Positions 33,312 to 45,211 are shown, numbered from the stretch's first letter. The stretch: DNA of 60,000 bases from Adiantum capillus-veneris (GCA_014529385.2 CM043960.1:27669896-27729895); one strand, 5' to 3'. Made by a program: numbers and translations. The notes: a model not told the origin generated them from the letters alone.

Positions 33312-34912
33312 TGTAATGGAATTGTCCTATTTAACTTGAGAGTAGCGGAAATTAATGAGAGTACTTTGTAGAAATGACTTTGTGAGCATAGCGGGTGAAC
33401 ATAGTTGAAGATAGCAACATAACCATAGCAATTAGTTAACTTGGCATGAACAATAATTTTGCAAGAGAGAGAATTTAGAGAACATGACAACAATTGAGGA
33501 CCGGATTATGTGGAGCCGGTCCCTCCTCCAATAGGCATTTGTATTATGATTTCTCCCATTAAGAGAGACTTGTTACAATACAATCTTTGTGTTCCTTGTG
33601 ACCTTGGTGATGCAATGAACGTGGAAAGCTTCATGCATCACAAGCATAGCATAAACTTGAAGAAATCTTTAACTATCCCAAGCCTTAGTCCCAACATCTC
33701 AAACACCTTCGAAGGTGGAGAGAGCTAGCAGGGAATGAGGGTAGGGAAGAGGAAGAAGAAACATTTCATAGGAGAAAGAATTAGTTCCTCACTTATCATA
33801 ACTCTTGTTGCTAGCATACATAATAGCATAGTAATGAAGAAGAAGGAGATGGAAAGCTTAAGCATTGAAGCATGGCTCTTGGTTGGATTTGTACTCCATA
33901 GCCAAGAGTGTTGGTGTAGGCTCTCAACCTCTACTTGCTTGGAGAAGGAGAGGGAGCTCTTGCACTTTGCATAGCACACAATGAGAGTGTTTGTGAGTGT
34001 GTGTGGGTGAGTATATCCCCTAAGCAACCCCCTAGCTTTCTTGGGTCGACCCCCCCTTGCAGCTCATGCTTGAAGCTCATTGGACCCCTCCAGGTCTAGC
34101 CAATCATAAGCAAGAGGCATTACAAGCAGCAAGGGTAACCTTGAGACAAGTGTCCCCATTCCCCTTTGAGAGAGAGGTTAGATAAATGATAAATCAATTA
34201 ATTAAATCTCCTAATTTATTATTGGACCCCTTGGGTGGCCAACCAATAGGCTTCAGGCACACCATGAGGGCAACATGAGGAGGAACTTGACAAGTGTCCC
34301 TTTTTCTTTCTTTGTACCATGCATGCCTTGTGTGAGTGTGTGGGTGTTCTCTCTCATCCCTCCTCATGTAGGGCTCGCCCCCTCCTTGTAGGGATTTAAT
34401 CTTTGACTTTTTGACACCTCAAGCCCCTCATGCATAGGCCCAGTTCCCACCACAAGCTTGGCTCTTAAGCACTTTAAGCTTGGGTTGCTTGGGTTCACAC
34501 CTCAAGTGCAACCCTAGCATCTCAAGCATGTGAAGAACCTCAAGCATCTCAATCATTAAGCACCTCAAGCATCTCAAGCACCTCAAGCACCTTAGTCATC
34601 AAGCATGACAAGCAGGACAAGCATCTTAAGCTGGGTCGGGTTCCCGTGCCTCAAGCTCAACCCTTACACACATTATTGGAGGTCTTCAATGAAGCTAACC
34701 CTAAGGTCTTATGCTCCATTGGTTAGCCTTGCTCTATGATAGACCATCTCTCATTTGGGCCCCTTTACCATTGGCCCCGTGTTGAGATAGATCTATAAGC
34801 ACATGTATATATCTTAACACTTGTTCCCGTTTATTCTCCCACATTAAGTGATCAATTTAATATGAGAAAATCATTTGGGTTGGTTAGATATTAGATATTA
34901 GATTTTATGACA
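33312..34912 (-). repeat. LTR C, right end of the tandem array
   Basis: About 1601 bp with TGTCATAA and CCATTACA ends. It is followed by non-family DNA starting TATAG, the candidate target duplication of the original insertion. It lacks a short block (around 34666) present in LTRs A and B. Confidence 0.9.
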
Positions 34913-35646
34913 TATAGTGGCTGCTTCATCTTGGTAGTGCACAAAATTATCATCTAATGCAGTGAGAATTATCCCTAGTGCTTTCTAATCTTTGCTTTGA
35001 AATTGTGCTATGGATGCTCTAATACCAACTCTTAAGCTATGGAGGAAATAAAAGTGAGTTATTAATGGAGAGAAAAAAACAATCAAATCCGTGAAAAATC
35101 TAACTTCTTTTTTTTTTCCTCACCTCTAGATATGCATGTTGTTTACATCGTGCCATCACATACGCTACCCGAGTGGTACCTAATCAAAATGTGCTAACTT
35201 TAGGCTCCATAGACTCGCAACTACCCAACATGTTTCTTGGTTCTAAACAATATAGCTTGAATTGGTTATCATGCTTGTACAATTTGCATTAACATTCGGT
35301 GTCAATTAGGCAACCACAACTAGAACCAGCTATAGCTAGAGCTAGTGCTCATCCAACGTCCTTATAGAATTCTGACTTGCAAAAATCCTATAGCTCCTTA
35401 GTCTCCATCATCACAATTCTATAATCACTTCCTTTCCATGCTCTCCACACCAGGAACCAACTAGTGGCTCTTGCTTATCGAGGTAGTGGCTCTTGCTTAT
35501 CCACTTACACCAGGCCCGCTATCAAGCAAGGCCATCAAAGCTCACACCATCAAACTCTGCTCACCATCTTGGCGCTCATAAATCTACTTTCCATCTTGGT
35601 GTCCATCAAGAAATATTTGCAGCAACAACAAAATTGCAAGAAATTT
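34913..35646. other. Flanking DNA without recognisable gene
   Basis: AT-rich sequence outside the array. A minus-strand TGGTATTAGAGC (35016-35027) resembles a tRNA-iMet primer site and may be a relic of an older LTR element, but I cannot define its LTR. Confidence 0.4.
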
Positions 35647-36713
35647 AATTTCTCAAATTGGACCGGCCTGCTCCCACAACACCTAGGTCATTGAGAGTTT
35701 TCTTTTGAACCCACTCAATTCAAGGGGAATTTCCCACGTTACTCGACCACCAAAAGCTCAAGCCCCACATGCCACATTTGAGCTCAATATTTTGGACCAT
35801 ATGCCAAACCTCCCACCAAAGAAAAGGCTCAAATATCCCACCTTGTGGTTCCTTACAAGTTGATAATTTTTCATAAGTAAAATCTTGAACTTCAAATTTG
35901 TGAAGAGTTGCTTTACAAAAGGTGAAGAGTGACTTCACAAAATATTTTCTTTTGTAAGAATGAAGTTATTTCATTGTAATTTGGGGATTGGGCACTGCCC
36001 TTTCACAACACAAAAGTGGTAAGACCTTCTCCTCACACACAAAATAGCTAAATCCTCCTAAGGTCTTCTTCACACGTCTTTCCCACTGAAGAGTTTCCAC
36101 CAAAGGGTCCATTCCCACATTTGCCAACTATCCTTGGCTAGGATTTTTGGCATCACCTACTTTTGGCATCACCTACTTTATAAAAGGAATTTCTCAAATT
36201 GGACCGGCCTGCTCCCACAACACCTAGGTCATTGAGAGTTTTCTTTTGAACCCACTCAATTCAAGGGGAATTTCCCACGTTACTCGACCACCAAAAGCTC
36301 AAGCCCCACATGCCACATTTGAGCTCAATATTTTGGACCATATGCCAAACCTCCCACCAAAGAAAAGGCTCAAATATCCCACCTTGTGGTTCCTTACAAG
36401 TTGATAATTTTTCATAAGTAAAATCTTGAACTTCAAATTTGTGAAGAGTTGCTTTACAAAAGGTGAAGAGTGACTTCACAAAATATTTTCTTTTGTAAGA
36501 ATGAAGTTATTTCATTGTAATTTGGGGATTGGGCACTGCCCTTTCACAACACAAAAGTGGTAAGACCTTCTCCTCACACACAAAATAGCTAAATCCTCCT
36601 AAGGTCTTCTTCACACGTCTTTCCCACTTAAGAGTTTCCACCAAAGGGTCCATTCCCACATTTGCCAACTATCCTTGGCTAGGATTTTTGGCATCACCTA
36701 CTTTATAAAAGGA
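35647..36713. repeat. 541-bp tandem duplication
   Basis: Two head-to-tail units, 35647-36187 and 36188-36713, offset by exactly 541 bp. I see one substitution (ctgaag against cttaag) and one 16-bp difference: the first unit carries a second ggcatcacctactttt. Both start with aatttctcaaattgg. The near identity marks a recent duplication. I recognise no protein in it; the 72-codon frames on the minus strand are the same frame seen twice. Confidence 0.95.
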
Positions 36714-37194
36714 ATTGTCGTACTACTTGGAGGACTTTCTTGCACTACTTTAGAGACTTTATTCACACAATAGTAATCAAATCCCCGAAAAATCCACCAT
36801 CCTTAACCCTTTGAAGATTTTTTGTCAAGTGGAAAAGCCATTAAGCATTGACAATTCTATCAATCTCGAACTTGAATTCGTGAAGAGGTGCTTCACAAAA
36901 AGGTTGGAGTGACTTCACAAAGATGTTTTCCTTTGTAAGTTGGAACATTCTTTGGTCACTCTAATCACTCTATCCTCTCTAGTCACACTTTGATCCATCT
37001 TCTTGCTCTTAAATGACTTCGAACCTGTCTAAACGCTCTCTAATTGATATTTCTCACCGCTAATTAGTCTCTAATGTCTATTACTACTCTTAATTCAATC
37101 CTCTTATCTCGCTTATATTGTGCTATATCTCATGTCCTTCTTGTCTCCATATTCAAACATCAAATGTTTCTCTCTAAAATCACTCTTCTCTCAT
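36714..37194. other. Non-coding, related to the duplicated unit
   Basis: The part at about 36870-36950 (gtgaagaggtgcttcaca..., gagtgacttcacaaa) is a diverged relative of the motif inside the 541-bp unit. No gene is seen. Confidence 0.45.
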
Positions 37195-37405
37195 CTCTAT
37201 TGTCCCTTAGACCTCTATTATCTCTCTTCTCCTTTGAATATTCATTGATTCCTCTTTGATTCTCTCATTAATCTCTATTATCTCTCTTAATCTCTTTTCT
37301 CATCTCTATTGTCTCTTTAGCCTCTAGTATCTCTCTTAATATCTCTTCTCCTTTGAATATTCACTAATTACTCCTTGATTCTCTCATTAATCTCTATTAT
37401 CTATG
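37195..37405. repeat. CT-rich ~119-bp tandem duplication
   Basis: Pyrimidine-rich sequence in which cctttgaatattca recurs at 37231 and 37350, with matching surroundings (tctctcattaatctctatt). It is a degenerate minisatellite of two units within a longer CT-rich tract starting near 37020. Confidence 0.75.
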
Positions 37406-37798
37406 AAATTGTGCTCTACCAGATGACAAGTAAGTCACTAATTTTCAATGCATGGAACCATGAGATGCGTCTCATACTAGATAAGAGACTTAATAAATAA
37501 TGGTTAAACAATCAAAAAGTTAGAATCACTAATCTAGTTTGATTTTGAGTGTTCCATATTTTTCTTGATGTTGGTTGCTGACTAGTGATGGTTAATTGCT
37601 TTGAATGCGAAGCTACAAATGCATAGTGTTTTCTTGAGACATTAGAGTAGTGGACCTCAAATCCACACTAATTTACATTTTTTTGGGTTCCCAAAACTAC
37701 TACAACCCTTACATTTACAAGGGCTTTAACTAGCCTAGTATTGGAAACAAGGCTCAAACTTATTGACTCATCGTAGGCTACCACTAGAAATCAATCTT
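37406..37798. other. No gene seen
   Basis: AT-rich unique-looking sequence. I see no coding frame or element ends. Confidence 0.4.
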
Positions 37799-37930
37799 AG
37801 TAAGTGAGGCTCACCTCTAGTGATAGAAACACATAAAAGTGACCCTTGAGCTTAATTTTGAGCCTCATCTCTATGTGTTTGTGTAGTACATAGAAGTGAG
37901 GCTCTAATTTAAGTTTGAGCCTCACTTACT
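37799..37930. repeat. Imperfect hairpin with repeated GAGGCTC motif
   Basis: gtaagtgaggctca at the left end faces tgagcctcacttac at the right end, perfect for 14 bp. Inside, aaacacata faces tatgtgttt and several more gaggctc/gagcctc copies occur. It may be the core of a foldback element. Confidence 0.5.
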
Positions 37931-39575
37931 GTGCTCAAGTCTTACCATAGCCCGAGTGAGATTTCTCGAGCGAACTAAAATCCAAGCAAATATCAAAGCT
38001 TACTTGCATTTCATTCCATGTCTTGGACATGTATTTGAGTCAATCTTTGTCTCTAGCCCCTTGCACAAACATGAAGGAACATAGAAAACTCCTTACTTCC
38101 ATATTATTTTTAGAAACATTTACACGCTGATCAAGTGATTTGTGCCATGTATGATTCATGGTTGGTTGCAGGTCCTATTTTTGGTTGCTAATTGAGAACT
38201 ATTTCCTTTTTGCTCCACCTCTTAAGCGTGAAGTTGCAGGGAAACCACAAAAATGATAAACATGGCGTAGTCTACATGCTCTCTTTTTGGTTAAAAATAG
38301 TATTTTTAAAAAAATCTAAAAAATCATACGTTCATGTTCTCGTTGTTTCTCACATCAAATAAACTAAAATTGCATTGCTACCATTTGCAAATCAATAACC
38401 TTGTGAACTGTCTCTTAGCTTCCATACATGAGGGCCACAAGTGGCCAGCACAATGAAGCCTTTGAAGAAAACTATGGTCTAGTATGTCTTTACTGGCTAA
38501 AATTGCAAAAATTTTGACTACATTCCGAGCTTGTCTTCAAGAAAACTAGTAAAATATTAAATTTTTTAGTATAAATACCAAGAAATGCTTCAAATTTGAC
38601 CTATGAGCCAGAAGAATTATTAAGTGTACCCACCATGCATCTTTATTTTGTTTCGTTGGAAAAAGTGTTCTTGGAAAGCCCTAGTGTGGTGTAACAAAGA
38701 TACAATCTCCCAATAGACCCCTGTATTCATGCATGGGCCTTGTGGGTGGGGCAGAGTGACATTTAGGGAGTAGATGCCGACACCTTATGTATAGAGATAA
38801 TTTATCCCCACGTGACCTCCTAAACACTAGGTGTAGTACTCTGGCAAGATGCAAGCATACGTGATTGAAAATCCCTTGTTTCACGCTTGACAAAAACAAG
38901 CTCCTCCAAGGTGGCCTTCACCATGCATGATAGCACCGATCACAATAGTGTTGCCTCCCCTCCATCACCATTTTATTGAAATTATTTGAAAAGTTTTCTT
39001 TTCTTATATGTACATTTGGAACCTAAGAGCCAAGAAGAGGTTTGGTTGGTTTGCCTGCTCCCGAGATGAAGCATCATCCTCTAGCTTCCCACTTTTCCTC
39101 TGATTGTGCACAATCTATTCTCTAATGATTGGAATCTCACTTAAATGTGAAGGATGAGGAGCCATGCTTTATCCTGAAATCATGAAGGTGGTACAAGGTG
39201 CAATATAGGATGTTACAAATCAGCGTCTCATCGAATTGGCACTGGCTCGACAAGGGAAATTATAAAGAAATCAAGCAAACAAAAGAGTCCCATGCTCGAC
39301 AGGCGTGCTCTTTAATAAGGTGAATGGTGACCTTAACCCTTTATGCTTATTCTTGAGCAACAACACTCTTTACGGCAATTTGGCAGGCCCGCAAACAAAT
39401 TAATGGATACTGTGCAACGTACTTAAATAGCATTGGCACGGTCTCAAGAGAGCTCATAGCAGTAAATCTACCTACCTATATTCTCTAGCTAGCTACACAT
39501 ATCCAATATCTACATTCATATATTTTAATCACATAATTACCAATATAAGCTCGTAGCTAGCACTGGGATCATCAG
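37931..39575. other. No gene seen
   Basis: About 1.6 kb without convincing coding frames or element ends on either strand. Confidence 0.4.
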
Positions 39576-40250
39576 CCTCCATGAATCCTGAACGTCCTCT
39601 CTTTATGGCAAGACGTCTCATGCACATGAGGACCACTCCCAAGCCCTAGACTCAGCTGTTGACGGGCCCTAAGCTGATGGTGGCACCATTGCAGCACCTT
39701 GCACTGCTGCATGAGGAAGCATTAACTGATCTTCATGAGCCTCGTCAATATGAAGAAGCTAAATTAGCAGCTGCTGCCACACTGGTCACCAACTTGGATC
39801 AGAGACGATAGCCAAGCTTCCAAAAGTGGTGAGAGAGTACCCCATGCTTGGCGCACGTGAGACCCACGAGATAGCAATGGTAGGAGAAAATCTACTAGTG
39901 GTGATGCAACAATCCAATAGCACGCTAGTCAAAGTCCAGTTGGACCCTTCCACTGGCTGACCCATTGCCTATGCCAACTTTGTGGTGGGCGACTTTTGGC
40001 ACGGCCTCCATGGTCTGGCTGCTTCACTCTTCTATCTTGGTAAAGTGTGGGCCTCGCTTCAGTTCATGTCGCTGTTCATCCGCCTCAACTGAGGCCAAGA
40101 CCTAGCCACACACCCCAATAAGATCTCAGCAGCAAGATCTGGCGCCTTCAACAGCAAGATGTTCCCACTCTTCCTCTGACCTGCCAACTCTTCAACTATT
40201 GCCTATCCCTTTTCTGCTCACTAGCCTCTCAGTTTCTGCTCTTGTGAAAC
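39576..40250 (+). pseudogene. Possible degenerate coding sequence, unidentified
   Basis: The stretch is GC-richer than its surroundings and the plus-strand translation has protein-like runs interrupted by stops (for example LALLHEEALTDLHEPRQYEE near 39690-39760, and NFVVGDFWHGLHGLAASLFY near 39975-40040). No family is recognised. It could be a decayed gene or transposon fragment; the evidence is weak. Confidence 0.22.
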
Positions 40251-40690
40251 CTACCAAAACCAGTTTGCAACGGCCCGGAACGATTCTAGGAGGTTTTCAT
40301 TTTTTTAAAAATAAAATCATTTATGTTGTGCAGTTGCATCAGCAAGGCAGGTCACGGGCTCCATTTCATTGGTGAATCAAGTATACGGCTTGATGGCTGG
40401 AGTTTTCGGGCTCATTGGGCTTTGATAAGGTTGCGTTTGACTTTTGAGGCAAAGGGCCAAAGGGTAGTAAGGGCCACGTGCCTGAACTCTCAAGCGTAGG
40501 GAGCCAACCTCGAGGTCCATGCAAGGATAAGGGATTGGACAAGGAGGGATTGGGAGAGGATAGGCATGGGTTTTTGATTTATACTACACGCACAAAGAAG
40601 CTCGGGTTGTACTAAGTAGAGGCATAATTTTCTTGAATACTGGTGCTGCCACCACCTTCAAGACCAAGGTAATACTTTAAAAAAAAACAC

Positions 40691-40798
40691 CCTACCCTCA
40701 TGACCCTTCCCCTCCCTGGTTTGTTGCTGCAACCAGTCCGCGCCATCGTGGACTGGTTGCAGCAACAGACCAGGGAGGGGAGGGGTCATGAGGGTAGG
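40691..40798. repeat. Long hairpin, 49-bp arms and 10-nt loop
   Basis: The left arm 40691-40739 and right arm 40750-40798 are reverse complements at 47 of 49 positions; both mismatches are T against G and would still pair as G-U in RNA. The loop is gcgccatcgt. G-rich partial copies of the right arm end (gggaggggtagggtcatg) recur downstream to about 40930. Confidence 0.92.
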
Positions 40799-40930
40799 GA
40801 AAATACTAGGGAGGGATAGAGTCATGCAGGTCATTTCTTCAAAACAAAAACGGTTGCAAGAAGACTAGGGAGGGGTAGGGTCATGCGGGTAGGGAGAAGA
40901 CTAGGGAGGGGTAGGGTCATATAGGTAGAT
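40799..40930 (+). repeat. G-rich degenerate repeats beside the hairpin
   Basis: Three or more imperfect copies of gactagggaggg(g)tagggtcatg(c) at about 40806, 40862 and 40897. They resemble the outer end of the hairpin arm. Confidence 0.7.
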
Positions 40931-41895
40931 TCATTTTAAAAGAAAAAATGTCAAGAAAACCAGGGATTCATCGTAGCATGCGGTGCCACTAGCAAAGAAA
41001 GTGGTGCCACATACAAGCAAATAGATCAATTTTTTGCCTCTTGTGAAAACGATGGCAAGATGGCATGATGTTGAGGTGTTGACAACGTATGACAATACAA
41101 CGACACCTACAATGTGATGGCGAGCAATCCAAGGGATTTTGTTTTTCATGATTAAAGGGACTAGGGCATATGATCAAATGATCAAATCAAGCAGCCTTCT
41201 AGAGGTCCCTTCAAGGCACCTATTCAAGCTCTATTTTAACCTTAAATTTGCAACTAGAAGCAGAGAATTTAGAGGTAGCTTAGGAATCAATGCTGCACAA
41301 GTTGCTAGGGAACTTAAGAGAGACAAGAACTTTTGGTAGCTAGTAAACTAGAGCTTGCCACAACCCTTTCACTGCCTCTTATCAAAATACCTTGTCACTT
41401 TGCTTTTAGCTTAGACTCCTCCCTAAAATATTGTCTAAGACCTCATGCATGTCAGTGTAGCTATGTTCATTCTAGAAGACAACAATCAGATCCATAACAA
41501 CTAAGATGTTAACCTCTCAATCAATTTAACTTTCTTGTACAAGACCCTGCTAAATTTTATGCAATGAATTCCGTTTTACTCTGATTTTCCATTATAACTA
41601 TGATTGTATCGATTTCTCTCTCAAGAATAGATATCTAGTTTCCTTCACAAGTATTAACTTCCAAAGGAACACTCTCAATGTGATGTAACCACTTTGAAAA
41701 GAGTTGACAACCTACTATGCTTCCTTAGTTGATTTCTCCCATTTCATGGTCTTGTCTATGCAGACAAGCCCCAATTTTCACTTGCAAGCTTCCCTTAAAG
41801 AACGTCGTTTTTTGTAAATCTATTTGAGTAAAGGAGACTTAAGAAATCCAATTTTTCACAACTAACCCAAGCAACAACTAATCATCTGGCTAAAA
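40931..41895. other. No gene seen
   Basis: Only short frames on both strands; nothing recognisable. Confidence 0.4.
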
Positions 41896-42145
41896 GCATG
41901 CTTTGGTGGTACAAAAAGGACTATCCTTGACAGCACCTTTGACAAATCTTTGAGTTACAATTTTTACATGTCACATGAAAAACTACCTAACTATCATACT
42001 ATATATCAGTGGGATAGATAATTAAAAGAAGAATCTAAAAACACAAGGTCCAAAAGTTTTGACCTAAACTACAAAAATTTTACCAGTCCCCACTTTTTCA
42101 TTGGTAGAAGTAAAATAGGTCCTTTTTTGTACCACCAAACCACGC
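41896..42145. mobile_element. MITE-like element, 250 bp
   Basis: The left end gcatgctttggtggtacaaa and the right end, read in reverse complement (gcgtggtttggtggtacaaa), match over about 28 bp with few differences, continuing into aaggac. The interior is AT-rich and non-coding. I could not define a target duplication, so superfamily is open. Confidence 0.65.
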
Positions 42146-42484
42146 TTTCACCTATCTACCTATTTCACATGAGCCTCATAGAATGGACCCTTCTCTTGTG
42201 TTCCCAAAAAATCTCAATATGGATTAACTATTAGTCAAGTCTAGTAAAATCATTAGAAAGATCATAGCTCAAGCATCTCATTGAGATGGTCATGAGGTAG
42301 TTGGGTATGCTTGAGCTCATCATGCATTTAGTGGGCACATCACTTCATCATTGCCAGTACATATGCCATCGATGTAGTTGCAACGGGTGCATCCACACCT
42401 TACTACTCACATTTCCTCCACCATTTTAGTGGCGAGCTGGCAAGAGGAAAGGGAGGGCCGCTCAAGGGTGCTGCACTATGAAGC

Positions 42485-42487
<3 letters not shown>
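42146..42487. other. No gene seen
   Basis: Unique-looking sequence between the MITE candidate and the GA microsatellite. Confidence 0.4.

Positions 42488-42537
<50 letters not shown>
42488..42537. repeat. (GA)25 microsatellite
   Basis: Fifty bases of uninterrupted GA. Confidence 0.98.
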
Positions 42538-42540
<3 letters not shown>

Positions 42541-43626
42541 CTTGTTCTGGCTTGCTTTAGGAACTTTTTTTTTTCTTACTTACAAAAGTGGAGTTGTTTA
42601 TGCTTTAGGAGGTTCTCAGATAGTATTGTCAGCTTAAGAGGTTACTTTTTTGCAAAATCTAGGTGCCAAGTTTTTGATGGGCTATTTTTGAGAGGAGGTA
42701 TGCCACATGGAACTGAATTATATAAGTTTTGAGTATGAAGAGATTGCTTGTGTCTCGAGTATTTAATTTTCATAATGGTTCTAAAATCTCATTTTTTGTC
42801 AATTAAGTGTCAGATTTGTGGTAGTGAAAGTAATGTGCATGGTATAATGTTTGTCTTTCACCATTGTTGATCTTGTATCAATTTGCTTGGATTTATCTTT
42901 GCTTGGTTTTTTTGCCTCGATGATTAGAAACCCCCCTGTGCTCCACTATCTTGTGGAGGAGGAGGCTCAAACTGTATATTGTAGGTTGAGCTCACATATA
43001 TTCGTAGAAAGCTTCAAAGATAACTTTGGACTTAACTTTTCATTTAAGATGTCCAAAGTTACCAAGAATTACCGAATATCCTTGTCGTAGCATGTACATC
43101 TAATTCCCATTTCCACAATACCATGCTATAAATTGTTTAGTAAGGGGGAAATTTTTTATTTATCATAGTGTTGGCACCTATTTGTTAAGTCCCCTTATCA
43201 AATCTCAATTCATTTGGTCCTATACATCATCAAAGATGATTAGATATCTATCACCAAATCACCTTTGAATTCATGTACAACATTAGGGGCACGTGGATGC
43301 TAGTATAATGTGTGAATTTTCACTTTTTACTAGTCCTTTGTATTCTCTATGCCTGCAAACATGTTGTGCATCACTATGTTAAATTTTGAAGTTGGAAAGA
43401 AGTAATAAGTTTTGAACTTTGGATTTTTGGAGTCTGATCATTACAAGAACAATTTTTGGACCAACAAGAACACAACAAGGAACAAATCAGTTAAAGGAAT
43501 GGATAGCGAATCTCAAATCATATCAACTCTGAAAGAAATCTGAAGCTCCTCACCCATAGATAGTCAACTCATAGACCAACCTACATCTAGTCATGTCACA
43601 AGATGACACGAGTTAGAAAAGGGGAA
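42538..43626. other. No confident gene
   Basis: Short frames only, the longest 79 codons at 42851-43090, unlike any family I know. The last bases (agaaaaggggaa, 43615-43626) look like a polypurine tract before a plus-strand LTR. Confidence 0.4.
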
Positions 43627-44300
43627 TGTTAAGAGCTAAGCTAGCAAATGCTACTCAAAGTAGGACCACATGTGATCAAAGCGGGATTCACAATTGTAAT
43701 TATTATTTTATGGTTGTATATGTGAGCCTTTATTGAGCTGATTAGGGTTGATGGGTTCTGGCTTGTAAGCCTGAATTACCCAGGGCACTTAGTTTGCCAA
43801 TTTTTATGAGCAATATTGGCAAGACATTAATTAGATTTTGACCATTGGAAAAGTATAAAGATCAACTTTTGTAAGTTTAGCCTAAAGTTTTATGAATAAA
43901 TGACACCGTAGATACCATACAAAGGTTTATTTGGTCTTGTCTACCATTCTAACAGGGTTGGTTTGGTTTGAAGAACTTTACCTTAGTGAACCACACATGT
44001 GTTCTTGCGGCGGCTAGAAGTATATCTCTAGTGAGTGACACTCACTAGAGATTGACACTTGAGAGGAGTAGGTTATGACTGGGTTTTGTTTAGTATATAA
44101 AACCTCTCATAGCCTTCATGAACTAGTCAGGTCAGCCACATCCTATGGATTGACATATTAATGTCTATGGTTCTCACTTTGCTACCATTGATATTGTGAG
44201 TCCTCATAGCTTGCTCACAAAGAAGAACTCTATTGAGAATGCTACACTTTCTCTATGTATGTGTGAGTTATATATGTTCTTTTATCTTGCATACATTATC
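43627..44300 (+). repeat. Candidate LTR (solo or remnant), plus strand
   Basis: It starts TGTTAAGAGC right after a purine run and contains a TATATAAAA box near 44092-44100, as in plant LTR promoters. The end is uncertain; a CA near 44295 is possible. There is no second LTR and no pol next to it, so a solo LTR or decayed element is the likeliest reading. Confidence 0.4.
44025..44051. repeat. Perfect 13-bp palindrome arms
   Basis: tctctagtgagtg and cactcactagaga flank a single A. It lies about 45 bp upstream of the TATA-like box in the candidate LTR. Confidence 0.9.
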
Positions 44301-45127
44301 ACATTTCAATTCCAATTATTTCTATGTGTTGTAAGGTGAAGGATCTTCAAGTAGATGTAAGTCTCGTGCTATTTCTTAAGCGTGTTGATGATTGCCTGCA
44401 AGCTATTTGATTGTATATCTAGATATTTACTATATCAAATTGACAAACCATTAGTTTTTTAGTTTAGTTGCAATGCCCACCTGTTACTTTTTCCCACTAT
44501 GATGTATGTTGCACAATATGTAATGCCCCCATATGAGGAGAAGCGAATAGTGCACATATATTTGGTGGATTCTAGGTTGCACACTGATGAGGTATTTATT
44601 TGTGATCGTGGATGATACAAAGCAAAATCAAGGTCCGCCTTTGGAGAGATTCTTTGGTATATTCCTTCGCATCAAAATTCCTTGGCTAGATGACAATAAA
44701 AAAGTGATTAAAAAAAGGCCAGCTGATGTCCAATAAGTCAATGACCGGTGGTCTTTGACCGATGGCTGGATTTCAATGGGCTGGTGATCAACATTCAATG
44801 GCCAGTGGCCAAGTTCTACTTGGACTTGGCTACACAAGGGTGGCTACACATGGATGCATGGCCGAGTTTTACTTGGACTTGGCTACACAAGGGTGGCTAC
44901 ATATAGGCTACCTTACTCCTGTCTACTTCTAGGGACTTGTTATACGCCATGTGCAAGCCACAGGGCTACAAGCACACAACTTAACAAATGCAAACAAGCT
45001 CTACATCTACAGGGTCATGTGTCACTCACCTCCTACAGTGCTGTCGCGCTGAGGGGCTCCGTGTGCACGCAGAGGAGAAGAAACTGCCACATTGCCGCTC
45101 AGCCTTCTCCGTGTCGCCAATGCTCGA

Positions 45128-45131
<4 letters not shown>
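44301..45131. repeat. Intergenic, with a 53-bp tandem repeat at 44806-44911
   Basis: ggccaagttctacttggact... and ggccgagttttacttggact... follow each other at a 53-bp offset with few changes. The remainder shows no gene. Confidence 0.6.

Positions 45132-45211
<80 letters not shown>
45132..45211. repeat. (TC)40 microsatellite
   Basis: Eighty bases of uninterrupted TC. Reading frames across it are Ser/Leu-repeat artefacts, not proteins. Confidence 0.98.

Larger units (their letters stand above)
7776..34912 (-). mobile_element. Tandem array of chromovirus (Ty3/gypsy) copies sharing LTRs
   Basis: Three internal regions (7776-9692, 11332-16396, 18028-24399 plus 33220-33311) alternate with three LTRs (9693-11331, 16397-18027, 33312-34912), all on the minus strand. 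LTRs A and B each have a primer-binding site on their left and pol 3'-end sequence on their right, so each serves as 5' LTR for one internal region and 3' LTR for the next. Independent insertions would give separate LTR pairs with target duplications between them; none is seen. The right outer end is TATAG (34913-34917), a candidate target duplication. The left end is hidden by element 1. The family carries gag, protease, RT, RNase H, integrase and a C-terminal chromodomain. Confidence 0.85.

Noticed and set aside
35016-35027. TGGTATTAGAGC as the primer site of another LTR element
   Set aside because: No LTR terminus or coding sequence could be matched beside it; kept only as a note in the flanking region.
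35720-36479. Identical 72-codon frames at 35720-35938 and 36261-36479 as a duplicated gene
   Set aside because: Identity follows from the 541-bp duplication and no protein features are visible.
42378-42732. Arg/Glu-repeat frames across the GA array
   Set aside because: Microsatellite artefact.
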